DNA of 64,000 bases from Branchiostoma floridae (taxonomy: Eukaryota; Chordata; Leptocardii; Amphioxiformes; Branchiostomatidae): contig NC_049989.1 of the NCBI RefSeq assembly GCF_000003815.2, positions 23,410,949 through 23,474,948 on the forward strand, written 5' to 3'. A program made the translations under genes and the position numbers. This document shows positions 50,601 to 61,939 of this stretch, in pieces (position 1 is the stretch's first letter; each line of letters starts with the position of its first letter). The notes beneath the pieces are model-generated. The model had not been told where the DNA came from and did not search any database. It was given only the letters and a program-made list of their open reading frames with translations.

Positions 50601-53600
50601 AAGAATGATGTCGTCATTATACCCATTTCCTTTGTGTTTCTTGCCTTTTTTCTCGAGCAAGTTATTCAAAGACGGGAAAATACGATCCAGATATCAATTT
50701 GCGAGCCAGTGGCTAGGCCACACCCACACAGCGCGAAACTTTAGGTATAGAGGCGTGCCGCTGTCCATCATCGCGTGGCGACCGACAAAATAATTAGCAA
50801 CCATATCTCCGCTAGCTGGGTGTCATGCTGTCCGTATTATAAAACGTCTGCACAATTATTATTGGAATCTTTCGTCAGTAAATTTACTTTGCGCACTTGT
50901 AAGCGACTTTTGACAAGACTGGTCGGTGTTCCCGTAAAGCTTTCCTTCTGTCCTAATCCCAGCAAAACTGGTCTCCGGGGACAGCCGCCTACCAGACCGA
51001 TTCGTAGGGCAGGAATGAAAATGTCACACTACAACGGGTCTCCAATTTCTGGAAGGGTGGCAAAATCACCAACGTCCGGCCGCACCTTTGAGCTTCGGCC
51101 GTAAGTCTAGAATCTACTTAAATTATTCAGCAAAGCAAATAGGATGTAAAATCTGCTTGTCTCTAGTGTATAGTTATTGTGCATGTTATTTCATTAACTT
51201 TTGCAAAATCAACGATATTCAGAAGGCTTCAGAAGTACCACGAGTGTTATCATACAATGTTGATTGAATGAGTAGAGATTAAAAGACGTCACCCTAGAGG
51301 ATTATTGTTAACCTACGCCGTAGACGTTTCAACTTTTACATCGCTTGATAGATTTTTATGCCCGTCAAAGGCACATGTGTGAATAGCAGGCGAAATCTTT
51401 ACTTGCGGCACAAGTAAATAAACGCTTTTTGAAAAGTTGGTAAGGAGGAACAATATTAAACGGGGAGGATTATTGTCATGGAAATTCCGCTCGTGAGGAC
51501 ATGGATATAACGTCATTGGGAGGAAGTTACTAGTATGCCATGGTGAGGAGAAGTAATTCTATGGAACGTTGATATCAATATTTTTCAGTTGTAGTTGTGC
51601 TCTACTCTCTCTATATGAAGCATGGACATGGACACCTGACGTGCTAATTCAGATTACGCTTAGTCTACAGTTTAGTCTTTGTTCTGTGCGTTTAGTTGTT
51701 ACACAACATTGTGCATGTACACAACCAAGATACGCTACTGAAGTACAGAGAAGAAAACAACTTCGCTGGAATTTCACAGGTTTTATCCCCAGGGGCAGGC
51801 AGGCGAGTTTCTAAAGCTTGACTCCCTGCTGACAATAATCCCGATAGCCCGTCCGAACGGTTCAAACGGTTCGGGATTTACTGTGGCGTGTCCAGAGATC
51901 CGCCTGGCTCCGACATGTCCGACCCGTGAGAACGTTGCCCCCAACCAGGGAGGTTTTATCAAACCCGGGACATTGAGGAAACAACTTCGTTACCTTCGTC
52001 ATGGATTTAAAATTACCTCCGATCAGTGGTGTATGCGGAAATTGTAAGACGATCATAATCACATCATTATCTTCGCCGAGAAGGTTATATTTATGATATA
52101 ATTTGCAACGTTACGTGAAAACATGATTTCCTCTTTGATGCAACAAGTGAAAATTACGTCATCATACCACTGTGTTTCCACGAAAATGGGCGCTGAAACA
52201 ACATTGTGCATAATACAGCCCACAGGAGTCCCAGTAAGTGCGGAAAAAAATACATGGATACTTCAGTTAGCCAGGATTTTTACTGTGCTGTTGATAATTT
52301 CACATCTGACACACTTGGTAACACAGCTAAACGATGTAAAACAATTTCTTACCAGTTCAGTCTTGAACAAGAAGGGATGTTTGTATTCCAGTCCGTTCGT
52401 ATTCCACGGAAGTTTCGGCAGTCGGTTGGAACAGCACCAGAACATAATTCCACACAAATTGGTTTGTGTTGCTAGTCCTTTTCCATCTCTCCATGGCAGT
52501 TTGATGCATCCTGACCCGAAACGACAACGTACAAACCCCTCACGCGACACCTCTTCCAACTTATCCATGATAGTCTGTACATTTAGCCTTAGTATAAGAC
52601 TAAAAAGCGGAAAAATAACACAGGACATCAGGAAACGGTTTACTGATGAGTTTTCAATTTGAAATGACCGCGACGCACGCGCAATGCTCATGTTATCCCC
52701 AGGGGCAGACAGGGGAGTCTTTCAAGCTTGACACCCTGCTGACAATAATCGTGATAGCCGGTCCGAACGTTCAGAACGGTTCGGGAGGCACTGTTGCGTG
52801 TCCTGAGATCCGCCTGTCCCTGGCCCGATCCAGGGCAATTCTCTAAGTCTAACCTTTCATATTACGAAGGATGAAGCGTCCAAATTTCTCAGGGGAACGT
52901 GACACCGACCCCAAGATTGTGCGTCACCATCCCCAACCCCTATCAATTTACGACGCACGGGTAGTGCATAGTCTCTCCTTCTGTAAGTGTAACGTGCTGG
53001 ATGCAGCCATCCACGGCGTTTCTTGATCCAGTCGTCGCTTCGACTAACGAGTAATATATTTTCGAATTTTTATTGTACGTTTGTGCTCTTAAAGCTAAGT
53101 ACAGGTCAAAATGATAAAGTAGTTCTAACGCTTCTAACAACAATATGCATATAAAATGGTGGTGTTAGATGTTCGGCTAACCGTTACCCGTGTCCTGTTT
53201 TGGATACCGTACTCCAGCGTGACACAGCATTGTACTTGTTTTTAGTCCCACTTTCTTGATATAATGTCAAGGGGAATATCACTGGTCAAACTCAACACGT
53301 TTTCAGAGAGTCGATTGAAGTCTCGCTGCTGCAGGTCGTCCAACAGGTGATCCAACCAGGTACTGCTCACAAGTTCCTTTCCGGCCAAAGCATGCGCTTT
53401 GACTCCAAACGATGGTGGAAATTTTGGTAAGTGAGAAACATTCAAAATATTGCACTTCACAAATCATGTTAGGTATTGTCCACAAGGCGAGATAATGCCG
53501 GACGCCATCAAAGGCAATAAAGATGCTAAATACATTTTCAACATTATCTCCCGTATTATTGCACATTTGGACAGAATCGTCGCTTGGTACAATGACAGTC

Positions 53601-56600
53601 AATCGAAACGTAGCGCAACTCAATGTCGTCTTATTTGTAAAGCGCCAGAGACAATTATCTAATCATAGGGTAGAAAGATTATATTTAGTTCTACAGAAAA
53701 CAATGGTGGTCTGTAACTTTTCCCCGCCCGTTTTAACGCCGTGCGAGCATGATCAATCCCGAGTCGTGTGGTGAACACCTCAGGTGCCAGGGTGACCTAC
53801 AATAGCATTGTCGTTTATTCTTCTTATAGTACTTCATTACACTGCTCTTGGAAGACAACGATTTTATTGGTGTAGGCAATGTAGTTAGCAAATCAAACAC
53901 GACAGCAGAACGGACAATATAGCGTTCGTGTGATTTAGAAACGAAATACGGCGTGCCGAATTCTTATTCGCCATGCCACTGCGACTATCCAAGCGGTATC
54001 TGCTGTTACGTGTTTAAGACTTTTTTCTCATTTATCGCTAGAGAAAAATAAAGAGACAAACAGGACTAAAACATATTCATTCTTCATGAGAACAGACTTT
54101 GTAACAATGACTTGTTCATACCTATAGATATTCATATGTCTGTTTAGTTATAGACCTAACGAAAGTCGCTTTACTTTTGTCGTGTCAATAAAGATTTTAT
54201 ATGCTGCATGCACGGCATTTGGTAGTGTACGAGATACGATACAAAGACTGGTACTTCGTGGCAGATTACCCTTTAATAATGGTCGAGAGGATAAACATGT
54301 AAGTGTGATCCGCACACTCAACGCTGCATGGGCGTGATGGGCAATCCAAACTGTGCAGGTCGCGTACTGTTCCCTGGCCGGCTACACTCCTCTGGCCGGC
54401 TTACTCTTCTATTTATTCTATTTCTACGGTTTTCCAGCGACCTGGAGTCTGGTAGAGACCAAGGACATTCTATCAGATATTAAACATCCTTGTAGAGACT
54501 AACATTTTCCTGCAAGGAGAGAGCAGGTCGACTTCATTAGACCGCCCGGCGGTACCATAAACAGGCATTTGTAGCAGTTCTCCCACTCGGACGTATTTTC
54601 CCGTCCATAATTCATAAAACTCGGACAGGGCCCACAACCTAAATTATGTCACAAAATGTGGCAATATGTAACTGCGAAAATTTTGGCAATGCCTGAATCA
54701 CTTGAATTTATCGTAAAATTTCTCCGTTTGTCACATTTCTGCGTATCTTTAAAACTTCTTATTGACGACCAGGGGGCTCAAGTACGTGGTTGAACAACGT
54801 GTTTTGGCTCGCCATATTCAGATGAATTTCTAAGAAACTTGAAAGTGGGGCATAGGATTTCAGTTTCAGTTTCTTACAACCAATCATGTTGCGCATTATT
54901 TGCAGTGAAAATCGATGTCTCCGGCGCGGCTCATTTCGTACCAATCGTAGCGATTGGCTAGCTAGTAAATAGATTGTCACACACTGTACACATCAAACGG
55001 CTACCGCCAGCATGGCGCCATGGCAACGGCCAATGTGTGGTGGGGAGACTACCAGAGCGCCGCTCACGTGAGCCTCACAGGCGGGATGTCAATCAACCCG
55101 CTGTTTATTTCAGCGGGTGCGGCCTGGAACTGGGATCGCCGTGTTTTCCAAAATCATCTCGCGCACTGGACAGCCGGGCTTTCCGAGCAACGTTCGCACA
55201 TGCAGAAAAACTGCACTGAGTAGCGGAGCAGATTCTTCAAAGGGTGACTCAACACTGTAAGCTGGAAATTGGAAAATGAACAGCATTTTATAAGTGTATG
55301 TAAACTTTACTAGAAGACCCATCAGTTGGTTTTTGCTACTCTATTGAGTATTGTATTATACTCTACTCTTCACTTGAATTTCAGACAGCCGTGCGTGGTG
55401 ACATATATGTACAAGAAAACACGTCACCCATTCATTAGTCGCGGCCAAAATATAATATAGAAGAAAAGTTGTAGATTTGAAGGTAGAAAAATCTCAATTT
55501 TTTAAATTTTCATAGTACATTTTGTATTGTTCTGGCGATAGTGCAACGCTATTACTATCAGTGTTTGCCCGCTCTGGCTGTTGCCCCGCAATAATGGACG
55601 TAATGCATGCCTCTAACAATGTCTAATAGTCTCACCTACGGACTTTACTGCTCTTCTGGCCGCTGCGCTTAGTGTACGGAAGGGGGCGCTGTCGCACGGC
55701 TTCATACAATTTAGGGACTTAGACAAAATTTGGCAGGGTGGCGGCAATTTTTTACGGCGCCCGAAGCGTCCGGCGGTCCTGAACTGCCGAACGTGCTGAA
55801 CCACTTAATGACGGTTCACCGCCCGGCGCTCGGACTGGCAGCCTCGCGGGCCGGACGGCTTTGACGTAGGCGGACCGCTCGGACTGCCCTCGGACCGGTC
55901 CGAACCGTTCGGGGCGAGTTGATTTTCACACAGGAACTTGTTTTGAAATTATACAAAACAAAATTATTACAACAAAATGAAACTAAAATGAACAATAAAT
56001 AACTAGTCTGTAGCTCAAAAGGGTGCATGAGGTCTCATACCAGTGTTTCTGCCTCCTCGTAGGGGTCGACAAACACCAGGGTGTCTGTAATCAGGATGTC
56101 CTCCTGGGAAATAAAATAGAAACAGAGTAAAAATCACAATAAATACTGTAAATGCAGAAATGTTTGCGGTGGTTTTATGTTCGCGGTTTTCGCGGCGGCC
56201 ACTTCACTGCGAATTTAAACCCACCGCAAACATTTACCATGGCAGTATGAGACTACAGTGCATGGTGCTACCGCGAACTTAAACCACCGCGAAAAGTCCT
56301 TTTTCCCGCTACCGCAAAATTAAATTCCTGCAAACTTAAATGCATTTACAGTATCACACTGTCTGCTCCAAATTTCAAAGACTGCCTGTTGTGAACACAG
56401 ATCAGTTGCAAGCAGTTGGGTAGGATAGGATAATGGACTTTTCTCTTACTTTTATTTTTACACATTCAACCAGTCATGTCTGCCTCCCACCTGCTTGAGT
56501 TTTGTTGACTATCAGACACTTTCCTCAGAAATGTGAGCAGGTGAGAGACATTACTGGCTGTGCAAAAGAAAACTTCTCTGCCAACATCGACAAAATTGAT

Positions 56601-59600
56601 TTAAGAAGTTGGGCAGGACAGACAACAATGGACAACCAGGCTCATGTAAGTCCAATTACTTAAGCATGAAAGTTCATTTAAATTTAACCACATGTTACCT
56701 ACACTTAAACACTGCCGAAATGACCACAGTATGTGATTTTGTCCCCGTACTTTCATGTTCACGGCAAAATCTATGTTAAACACAATCTTCCTATCCAGGT
56801 TTAACTGTGTTAAATCAAATACTGGATACTTCTACCAAAATTCCAACCCTGTCTGAGTTTGGTGTCATACGTGCTTGAGTCACGTCTTCAGAGCAACTGA
56901 ATCAAAGAGCTGGGATTCGAACTCCAAGCCTCTTGGTCCAGAGGTAGGGTTGCTAACCAATGGACTACGACATGCAACAATCAAATGTCTGTAACTTCAA
57001 ACGAGTCAGTGGCTGCATCAATTAAACCGTCCTCAAATTGCAGTTACAGAAACCTTGGTGGAGTGTGTATTAATAAGAAGGACATCAAGTGTGATGACTA
57101 GCCGACTGCTGCCCACCCGTGCCAGGGACCCCAGCAGAAGTATAATCAAATTCCAGAATCTGATACTACTTCTGACACTTTGACAGTACAGTTACTGTAG
57201 AAGCCACTTAATTGCACACCCCATTTGCCAGAAGTGCATTTCGTCCAATTATCCGAATTGTTCAACAAAGCGAAGTTATAAAGCTAGACTACACCACCAC
57301 AGGTTATGGGGATTTCGTGCAATCAACAGAAGTGTGCGATTATCCGTTGTGCAATTACTTGGCTTCTACTGTACTGCTAGGGGCATGTTCGGGCATGACT
57401 CACCCGCCATGACACATGAGTCAGGGGTAGGAGGAACCCCTTGCATCCTTGGTCGGAAGTCCTCCTAGGAGACGGAAACTCCAATAAACAAACCTGCATC
57501 TGCTGGGGCCGTCTTAGTCACGTTGCATACAGTTGCCCCTGTAGGACTAGTGTGCCAGTGGACGAGAGGGTGGAGAAGGACGTGCACACCCCTCATTCAC
57601 CTTAAAAACCCACGTGCAGGCCAGGCAGATAGATCGCCTTAAAAACCCGTCTGCCTACCATTGATCTTCGGATACGAAGAAACAGCCATCACTGTACTGC
57701 TAGTACATGTACTACCAACTGAAGGCAACCGTACCTGTGGCTTGTCTGTGGAATCACACTCCACCTTCTCCATGGCAGTAAGAGTGTCCAGTCCTCCCAC
57801 CACCCTCCCAAACACCGTGTGCTTACGGTCAAGGTGGTTACAGGACCGGTACGTGATGAAACTGGAAAACAACAATAACATCAACAATGTCATCAACAAC
57901 ATCAACAGCAACAAAACACAGGTGGTTACAGGACCGGTATGTAATGAAACTGGACAATAACAATTATAATAATAACAACATCAACAACAACAATGTTGTC
58001 AACAACAACAATAACACCATACAGATGAGACTGTGAAATAAGTTGTAAAACAAGCCTAAAATATGTTGAAAACTTGTCTCCTCATTGGAACATTTCCAAC
58101 ATCATGAATATGGTGAGTACAAAAAAAAGTACATTATATACTATCAGGTACATACAGTTATGGAGATATTCTTCTTCAAATTTGATACAAAAAATTCCGG
58201 CATTCTTCTGGATTCAAAGTGACCATAAGTCGTTCCTAACATCTGAAAATATGCTGGTACATAATTTTATGTAAAGCCTGTTCCTTATATGACAGGACAG
58301 GACAGAAAGATACAAATGTTTATATGCCGGCTTCTGCTGTTTTGAGAAGAAGCTTTGACAGGGAGGAGATAAAGAGATGAAGCTTACAACTGAGACTTGT
58401 TTGTGTTTGGCCCAGAGTTGGCCATGCTCAGTACCCCCCGGCCTGTGTGGGTCAGGTTCGGTTTGAACTCATCCTTGAATGGTTTGCCCCAGATGGACTC
58501 CCCTCCTGCAGAATGGTACAATCCAGCACATCAACAAATTGTCAAAAACAGCATTTCAGTTCCAGTTACACAGATTTTATTTCTGATTACACAATACTGG
58601 CGACTTAAAACTGTACCCTTGTCAATTCACAACCTGTGGTTCTTGTTTATCTCTAGTTACTGTAGTAAAAATTAGGTAAGAGGCCTGAAGACAGAAGGAA
58701 AATGTCCAGACTTTCCATGATGTACAAAATGACCAATAAACTGGTGGACGTCCCAACGGATAAGTATCTAATACCAGCTCAAAAAAGAACAAGAAACAGT
58801 CATGCCTTCAAATACCAGAGTTACCAACCTAGGATTGATGTGTTCAAAAATTCATACTTTCCCAGAACTATCGTAGAGTGGAAATTGTTATCACCAAGTA
58901 CAGTAGGGGCATCTTCTCTCGGTAGTTTTAAAGAACGCTTGCAGATAGATGTGCAAAAGTAAGGGGTAACGAGTCGTTCGGTGTAATATAACCTGCTGCT
59001 GCCGCGCCGCGTGCCTGCAAAGCTGGTGTGTTACGCCGAACGGCGGTTATACCGGCTATATAGATACAGATACAGACAGATACAGGATGACAACATAGGG
59101 CAGAAAGGAAAACTATATTCCCTCTCTGAAACTGTGTCAGTTACAGCTCAGAGTTATCATTTTAACACCCATTTTAACACACTATTGATGTGACTTTACT
59201 AAAGATTAAAAAGTATGTAAAAACCTACAATAAAGATCACAATATCGTGATGCATGAATGCATAGTAGTAACAGTAGTGTCTGTTTAAATTTCATAAAGA
59301 AGTCTTGAAGTGGATCCAAATAAAGTCAAAGTCAAATTGAAGACACAGTAACTGTTTTGTCCTTACCCTTTCCTGTAGCTGTGGGGTCCCCTCCCTGGAT
59401 CTGGGGAACAAAGCACAATTTTCCAAGTTTTGTTAACAGTCAAGCTTTTCATATAGCATCCACTATCTTTCGCAGGTGTTTGGGATAGTTTACCAAGTTC
59501 TGTTAGCTTTGGTAGTGAAGTTATAAAAGATCTGCTAGATTCTATTTTTGAGTAATTCAGTCTGCTAGACTTGGAATGCATGACAATATCTTCAATATAA

Positions 59601-61119
59601 ACTTCCCTAGAATCTCTCATACTTCTAATTAAGATGTATATAACACCAGGACTAGATAGACAATTAAAGGGATCAGCCAACAAGTTACAGAAAACATTAT
59701 TTACTGTAACAGAAGTAGAGACTTCAGAGAATGTAGCAGAAGGGTTACAGACAAGGGGATCATTTGTGAAGTTCAGCAAAACCTTACAGAAGAGTAGTAA
59801 GGTAGGGACCAACCATGAAGTTCCTGATGCTCCGGTGGAACTGGGTTCCCTTGTAGTACTTGTTCTGACAGTGCTTCAGGAAGTTCTCGCACGTTTTTGG
59901 GACCTGAAATGATGTTCAAGTTTTTGAGACACAGAAATAAACATCCAAGTGCATGCACATGTATGTATATGTTTGTTTGTTTGTTTGTTTGTTTCAATCT
60001 CTGTATGATTTATGTATGATGTTCATGTACAAAATGTATTAGTACAAATCTCTGTATGAGAACCACTCAGTCATTGCAACCACTTTCTGGAGAAAGGGAG
60101 AAGGGCAAGCTACCGAACTTAGGGTAGGGTACATTGTGTGTTTCTAATTGCTATCTCACTCACTCGCTATCTGGTCTAGCATCCATTGTTCCCTGTCTTG
60201 CTGGGGTTGGACGTTGCGGGAAGTTGTTTTGGTCTGATTGCTGTTCTCCATCTGCCTCTGTCAGGCTTTTTGCAAGTCCAGTTTTCTAATATCTTTATTG
60301 ACACAGTCTACCCATCTCCTCTTGGGGCGCCCACGTGGGTTCTGGCCCACTACAGATAAATTCATGGCCTTTCTTGGCCAGTTGTCATGGGTCAGTCTTT
60401 GCACGTGGCCATACCAGCGGAGTCTGTTGTATACGTAGCACAAAATGTCATGGAGGCTGTGTAAACCTAGCCTGCACCTAAGCTGGCACTCTTTCTGCCA
60501 GTCTTCTGGAGCATAACCATCCAAAAAGGTATAATAGCCAAAGGGATTGGTATAACCTTCTGTGATGTGTTTGGCATACAGTTTAGCGTACAGGCCGGTA
60601 CTTGAGTCCTTACCATGTCACAGTGCAGCTCCATGTTTACAACAGTACAGGCCGGTATGTGAGTGCTTACCATGTCACAGTGCAGGTCCATGTTTACAAC
60701 AGTACAGGCCGGTACGTGAGTGCTTACCATGTCACAGTGCAGGTCCATGTTTACAACAGTACAGGCCGGTATGTGAGTGCTTACCATGTCACAGTGCAGG
60801 TCCATGTTTACAACAGTACAGGCCGGTACTTGAGTCCTTACCATGTCACAGTGCAGCTCCATGTTTACAACAGTACAGGCCGGTACGTGAGTCCTTACCA
60901 TGTCACAGTGCAGCTCCATGTTTACAACAGTACAGGCCGGTACGTGAGTGCTTACCATGTCACAGTGCAGCTCCATGTTTACAACAGTACAGGCCGGTAC
61001 GTGAGTGCTTACCATGTCACAGTGCAGCTCCATATTCAGGTCTCCCTTGTTAGTCCTGATCCTCACGTATCCCTTCTTCTTCACAAACCTGTACTTCAGC
61101 TCATCGTTGTCAATCTTGG
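47476..61119 (-). CDS. PPIL2: Peptidyl-prolyl isomerase-like 2, C-terminal eight exons (5' part outside window)
   Basis: Exons in order: 61119-61013, 59903-59814, 59400-59367, 58505-58388, 57861-57735, 56103-56041, 49171-49032, 47614-47476. PPIL2 (CYC4/Cyp60) is a nuclear cyclophilin with an N-terminal U-box and associates with the spliceosome. Only the linker, cyclophilin domain and tail are present here; the U-box exons must lie past 61120, in the gap at 61480 or off the edge. Diagnostic strings: [108 protein letters not shown], and C-terminal KKK...DFSAW. The catalytic Arg and Phe are kept. The CypA Trp121 position is His (NHLDRKH), which predicts weak cyclosporin binding. A 6.5-kb TIR element fills the penultimate-but-one intron. 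Confidence 0.95.
47641..47700 (-). repeat. Duplicated acceptor of the PPIL2 last exon, forming a 32-nt mini-exon
   Basis: The C-rich acceptor and the Ser/Ala repeat start recur upstream of the genuine exon. In this copy bases 47682-47651 are bounded by CCCCCCAG and by a donor-like CAG|GTAATA. Confidence 0.85.
47932..49031 (-). repeat. Array of PPIL2 exon donor copies, roughly 30 units
   Basis: On the minus strand each unit holds ATCAATATGGCCAG|GTGAGC, derived from the exon end ATCAACATGGCAAG|GTGAGA. Units near the exon are 42-58 bp; those farther away are about 29 bp, consistent with successive expansion of shortened units. Confidence 0.94.
49032..49171 (-). CDS. PPIL2: PPIL2 exon LAAERRKQ...VGKYINMA
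   Basis: Acceptor ATCCCAG|CTT, donor GCAAG|GTGAGA, phase 0 to 2. Lys/Glu-rich coiled segment followed by TGVGKYI. Its 3' edge has seeded the 1.1-kb donor array at 47932-49031. Confidence 0.93.
51784..51908. repeat. Direct repeat copy 1 inside the 6.5-kb element
   Basis: Starts TATCCCCAGGGGCAGGCAGG and includes CCGAACGGTTC; about 85% identical to 52693-52816. Confidence 0.85.
52693..52816. repeat. Direct repeat copy 2 inside the 6.5-kb element
   Basis: Starts TTATCCCCAGGGGCAGACAG and ends near GAGATCCGCCTG. Separated from copy 1 by about 0.8 kb containing an unrecognised open frame. Confidence 0.85.
56041..56103 (-). CDS. PPIL2: PPIL2 exon [21 protein letters not shown]
   Basis: 21 codons, acceptor TTTCCCAG|GAG, donor CTG|GTATGA, phase 0. 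The VFVDPYEEA string is characteristic of PPIL2 after the cyclophilin fold. Confidence 0.93.
56144..56353. mobile_element. MITE of the CGCGGTGG family
   Basis: Full-length copy, ends TACTGTAAATGCA and TGCATTTACAGTA, 210 bp, in a PPIL2 intron 40 bp from the VDPYEEAE exon acceptor. Confidence 0.88.
56885..56980 (-). mobile_element. Diverged tRNA-like SINE head
   Basis: The complement has an A-box-like TAGTCCATTGGTTAGC and B-box-like GAGTTCGAATCC. In a PPIL2 intron. Lacks a paired acceptor stem, so not called as a tRNA. Confidence 0.45.
57735..57861 (-). CDS. PPIL2: PPIL2 exon FITYRSC...STDKPQ
   Basis: Acceptor TTTTCCAG|T, donor CAG|GTACGG, phase 2 to 0. [16 protein letters not shown] closes the cyclophilin fold. 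A copy of its acceptor edge lies upstream at 57906-57960. Confidence 0.93.
57906..57960 (-). repeat. Copy of a PPIL2 exon acceptor edge within an AAC-rich tract
   Basis: About 35 bases of the exon start ([10 protein letters not shown] region, with changes) and the CCAG acceptor recur upstream of the genuine exon. The copies are separated by AACAAC/ATCAAC microsatellite. Confidence 0.82.
58388..58505 (-). CDS. PPIL2: PPIL2 exon GGESIWGK...NTNKSQF
   Basis: Acceptor TTCTGCAG|GA, donor CAGTT|GTAAGC. It contains [14 protein letters not shown], the hydrophobic pocket strand (Gln and Phe of the active site straddle the junction). Confidence 0.93.
58686..59085 (+). mobile_element. LINE 3' fragment in a PPIL2 intron (antisense to the gene)
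   Basis: Begins at the codons for EDRRKMSRL and continues open to DVQK, then the 3' UTR and ATACAG tail. Same family as 38885-40407, about 95% identical. Confidence 0.9.
59367..59400 (-). CDS. PPIL2: PPIL2 34-nt exon [11 protein letters not shown]
   Basis: Very short exon: acceptor TTCCCCAG|ATC, donor AAGG|GTAAGG, phase 0 to 1. The sequence is the invariant cyclophilin loop after the active site. Confidence 0.92.
59814..59903 (-). CDS. PPIL2: PPIL2 exon VPKTCENF...RNFM
   Basis: 30 codons, acceptor TTTCAG|GTC, donor ATG|GTTGGT. Holds the active-site Arg in FHRSIRNF. Confidence 0.94.
60245..60530 (-). mobile_element. LINE ORF2 C-terminal remnant in a PPIL2 intron
   Basis: Minus strand reads [12 protein letters not shown] and [18 protein letters not shown], the usual C-terminal motif of many non-LTR RT proteins. 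A fragment of about 85 codons. Confidence 0.75.
60608..61012 (-). repeat. 57-bp array of PPIL2 exon donor copies, seven units, reading-frame preserving
   Basis: Exact 57-bp units each contain the exon end AACATGGAGCTGCACTGTG..ATG and donor GTAAG (GTAAGC or GTAAGG). Because 57 is divisible by three and units lack stops, use of any decoy donor would extend the protein by 19-residue repeats (start [19 protein letters not shown]). Confidence 0.95.
61013..61119 (-). CDS. PPIL2: PPIL2 exon encoding the start of the cyclophilin domain
   Basis: Acceptor TTTTCCAG|CC (phase 2 in); 35 codons from [11 protein letters not shown] to MELHCDM; donor ATG|GTAAGC. The last ~24 bases with the donor are repeated seven times downstream. 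Confidence 0.94.
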
Positions 61120-61479
61120 CTGGAAAATGAATAAAAAAAAGAACTTACTCAGTTACTGCCACATTCCGGGGTAGAGAGAAATGGTAGAGTACATAAAAGT
61201 AAAACATCAATTAACAACTAGATAAAATCTATAGAATCAGACATTTTAGATGTAAGATCTTTAAATACATGTCATCCACTTATTTTCATCAATGAGTTTT
61301 AGAAACTGACTCCTCATTCACTGATAAAAGTAGTGGATGCTATCTTAAATATCTGACACTTTAGAAATATCATCCAGTTACTTGATTCACTTTTAATTAT
61401 TTAAAGTGTTCTGTCACGGATGCGTAACCTTCATCAACATATCTTATCAAAGATGTTTAGCAAATGTAATGGAAGTTTT
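61120..61479. other. PPIL2 intron, no feature recognised
   Basis: AT-rich intron between the first visible PPIL2 exon and the gap. No further exon with PPIL2 motifs is seen. Confidence 0.6.
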
Positions 61480-61579
61480 NNNNNNNNNNNNNNNNNNNNN
61501 NNNNNNNNNNNNNNNNNNNNNNNNNNNNNNNNNNNNNNNNNNNNNNNNNNNNNNNNNNNNNNNNNNNNNNNNNNNNNNN
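61480..61579. other. Assembly gap, 100 N, at a TG microsatellite
   Basis: The right border is a pure (TG)n tract (61580-61603), the probable cause of the gap. A PPIL2 upstream exon could be hidden here. Confidence 0.97.
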
Positions 61580-61939
61580 TGTGTGTGTGTGTGTGTGTGT
61601 GTGCTAGCGTGCGTTTTGTGTTACAATACTGTATTGTGAAGAAAGATGTCTGTTAACCCTTGACTTAACCAGTTTCAGATTGTACTCCATGGGGGAGCAA
61701 GTCCGTGGAAACTTATTCCATAGCGATGTTGTTTAGGAAAATAGTTCTGAGCGTGGAACTTCCCCCTGTTAGAGGGCTTGTGGAGGATGCGATAGAAAGC
61801 TGCTATCTGGTAATTTTTAAATGGCGTAGGCTTTCCAAATCAACGCGTTACCTGGGGCGAAGAGTTAATTGTATGCTCTTTTGTGTTGAGATGACAGACG
61901 GGGATCAGGCAGGTGTTTTGATTGATTGGATACGCCACT

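Larger units (their letters stand above)
49391..55934. mobile_element. 6.5-kb TIR element with CpG-rich subterminal repeats in a PPIL2 intron
   Basis: The left end CCTGTGTGAAAAT equals the complement of the right end. Just inside both ends are dense, imperfect GGTTCGGAC / GTCCGAACGG motifs (49405-49770, 49860-49890 and 55740-55915), with GC content far above the surroundings. The interior is AT-rich. It holds a ~130-bp direct repeat (51784, 52693) and several 60-180-codon open frames, none with a recognised transposase motif. It fills the intron between the VDPYEEAE and LAAERR exons. Class and polarity are unresolved. Confidence 0.62.

Noticed and set aside
52123-52691. Overlapping frames of 179 (plus) and 142 (minus) codons in the 6.5-kb element
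   Set aside because: Neither shows a domain, catalytic motif or codon pattern I recognise; kept only as part of the element description.
55020-55223. 67-codon plus-strand frame with a strong start context (GCGCCATGG)
   Set aside because: Could be a first exon, but no downstream exon, donor or family match can be shown; it overlaps other open frames.
60562-61174. Plus-strand open frames of 163-190 codons across the PPIL2 array
   Set aside because: Shadow frames of the 57-bp repeat opposite the real minus-strand exon.
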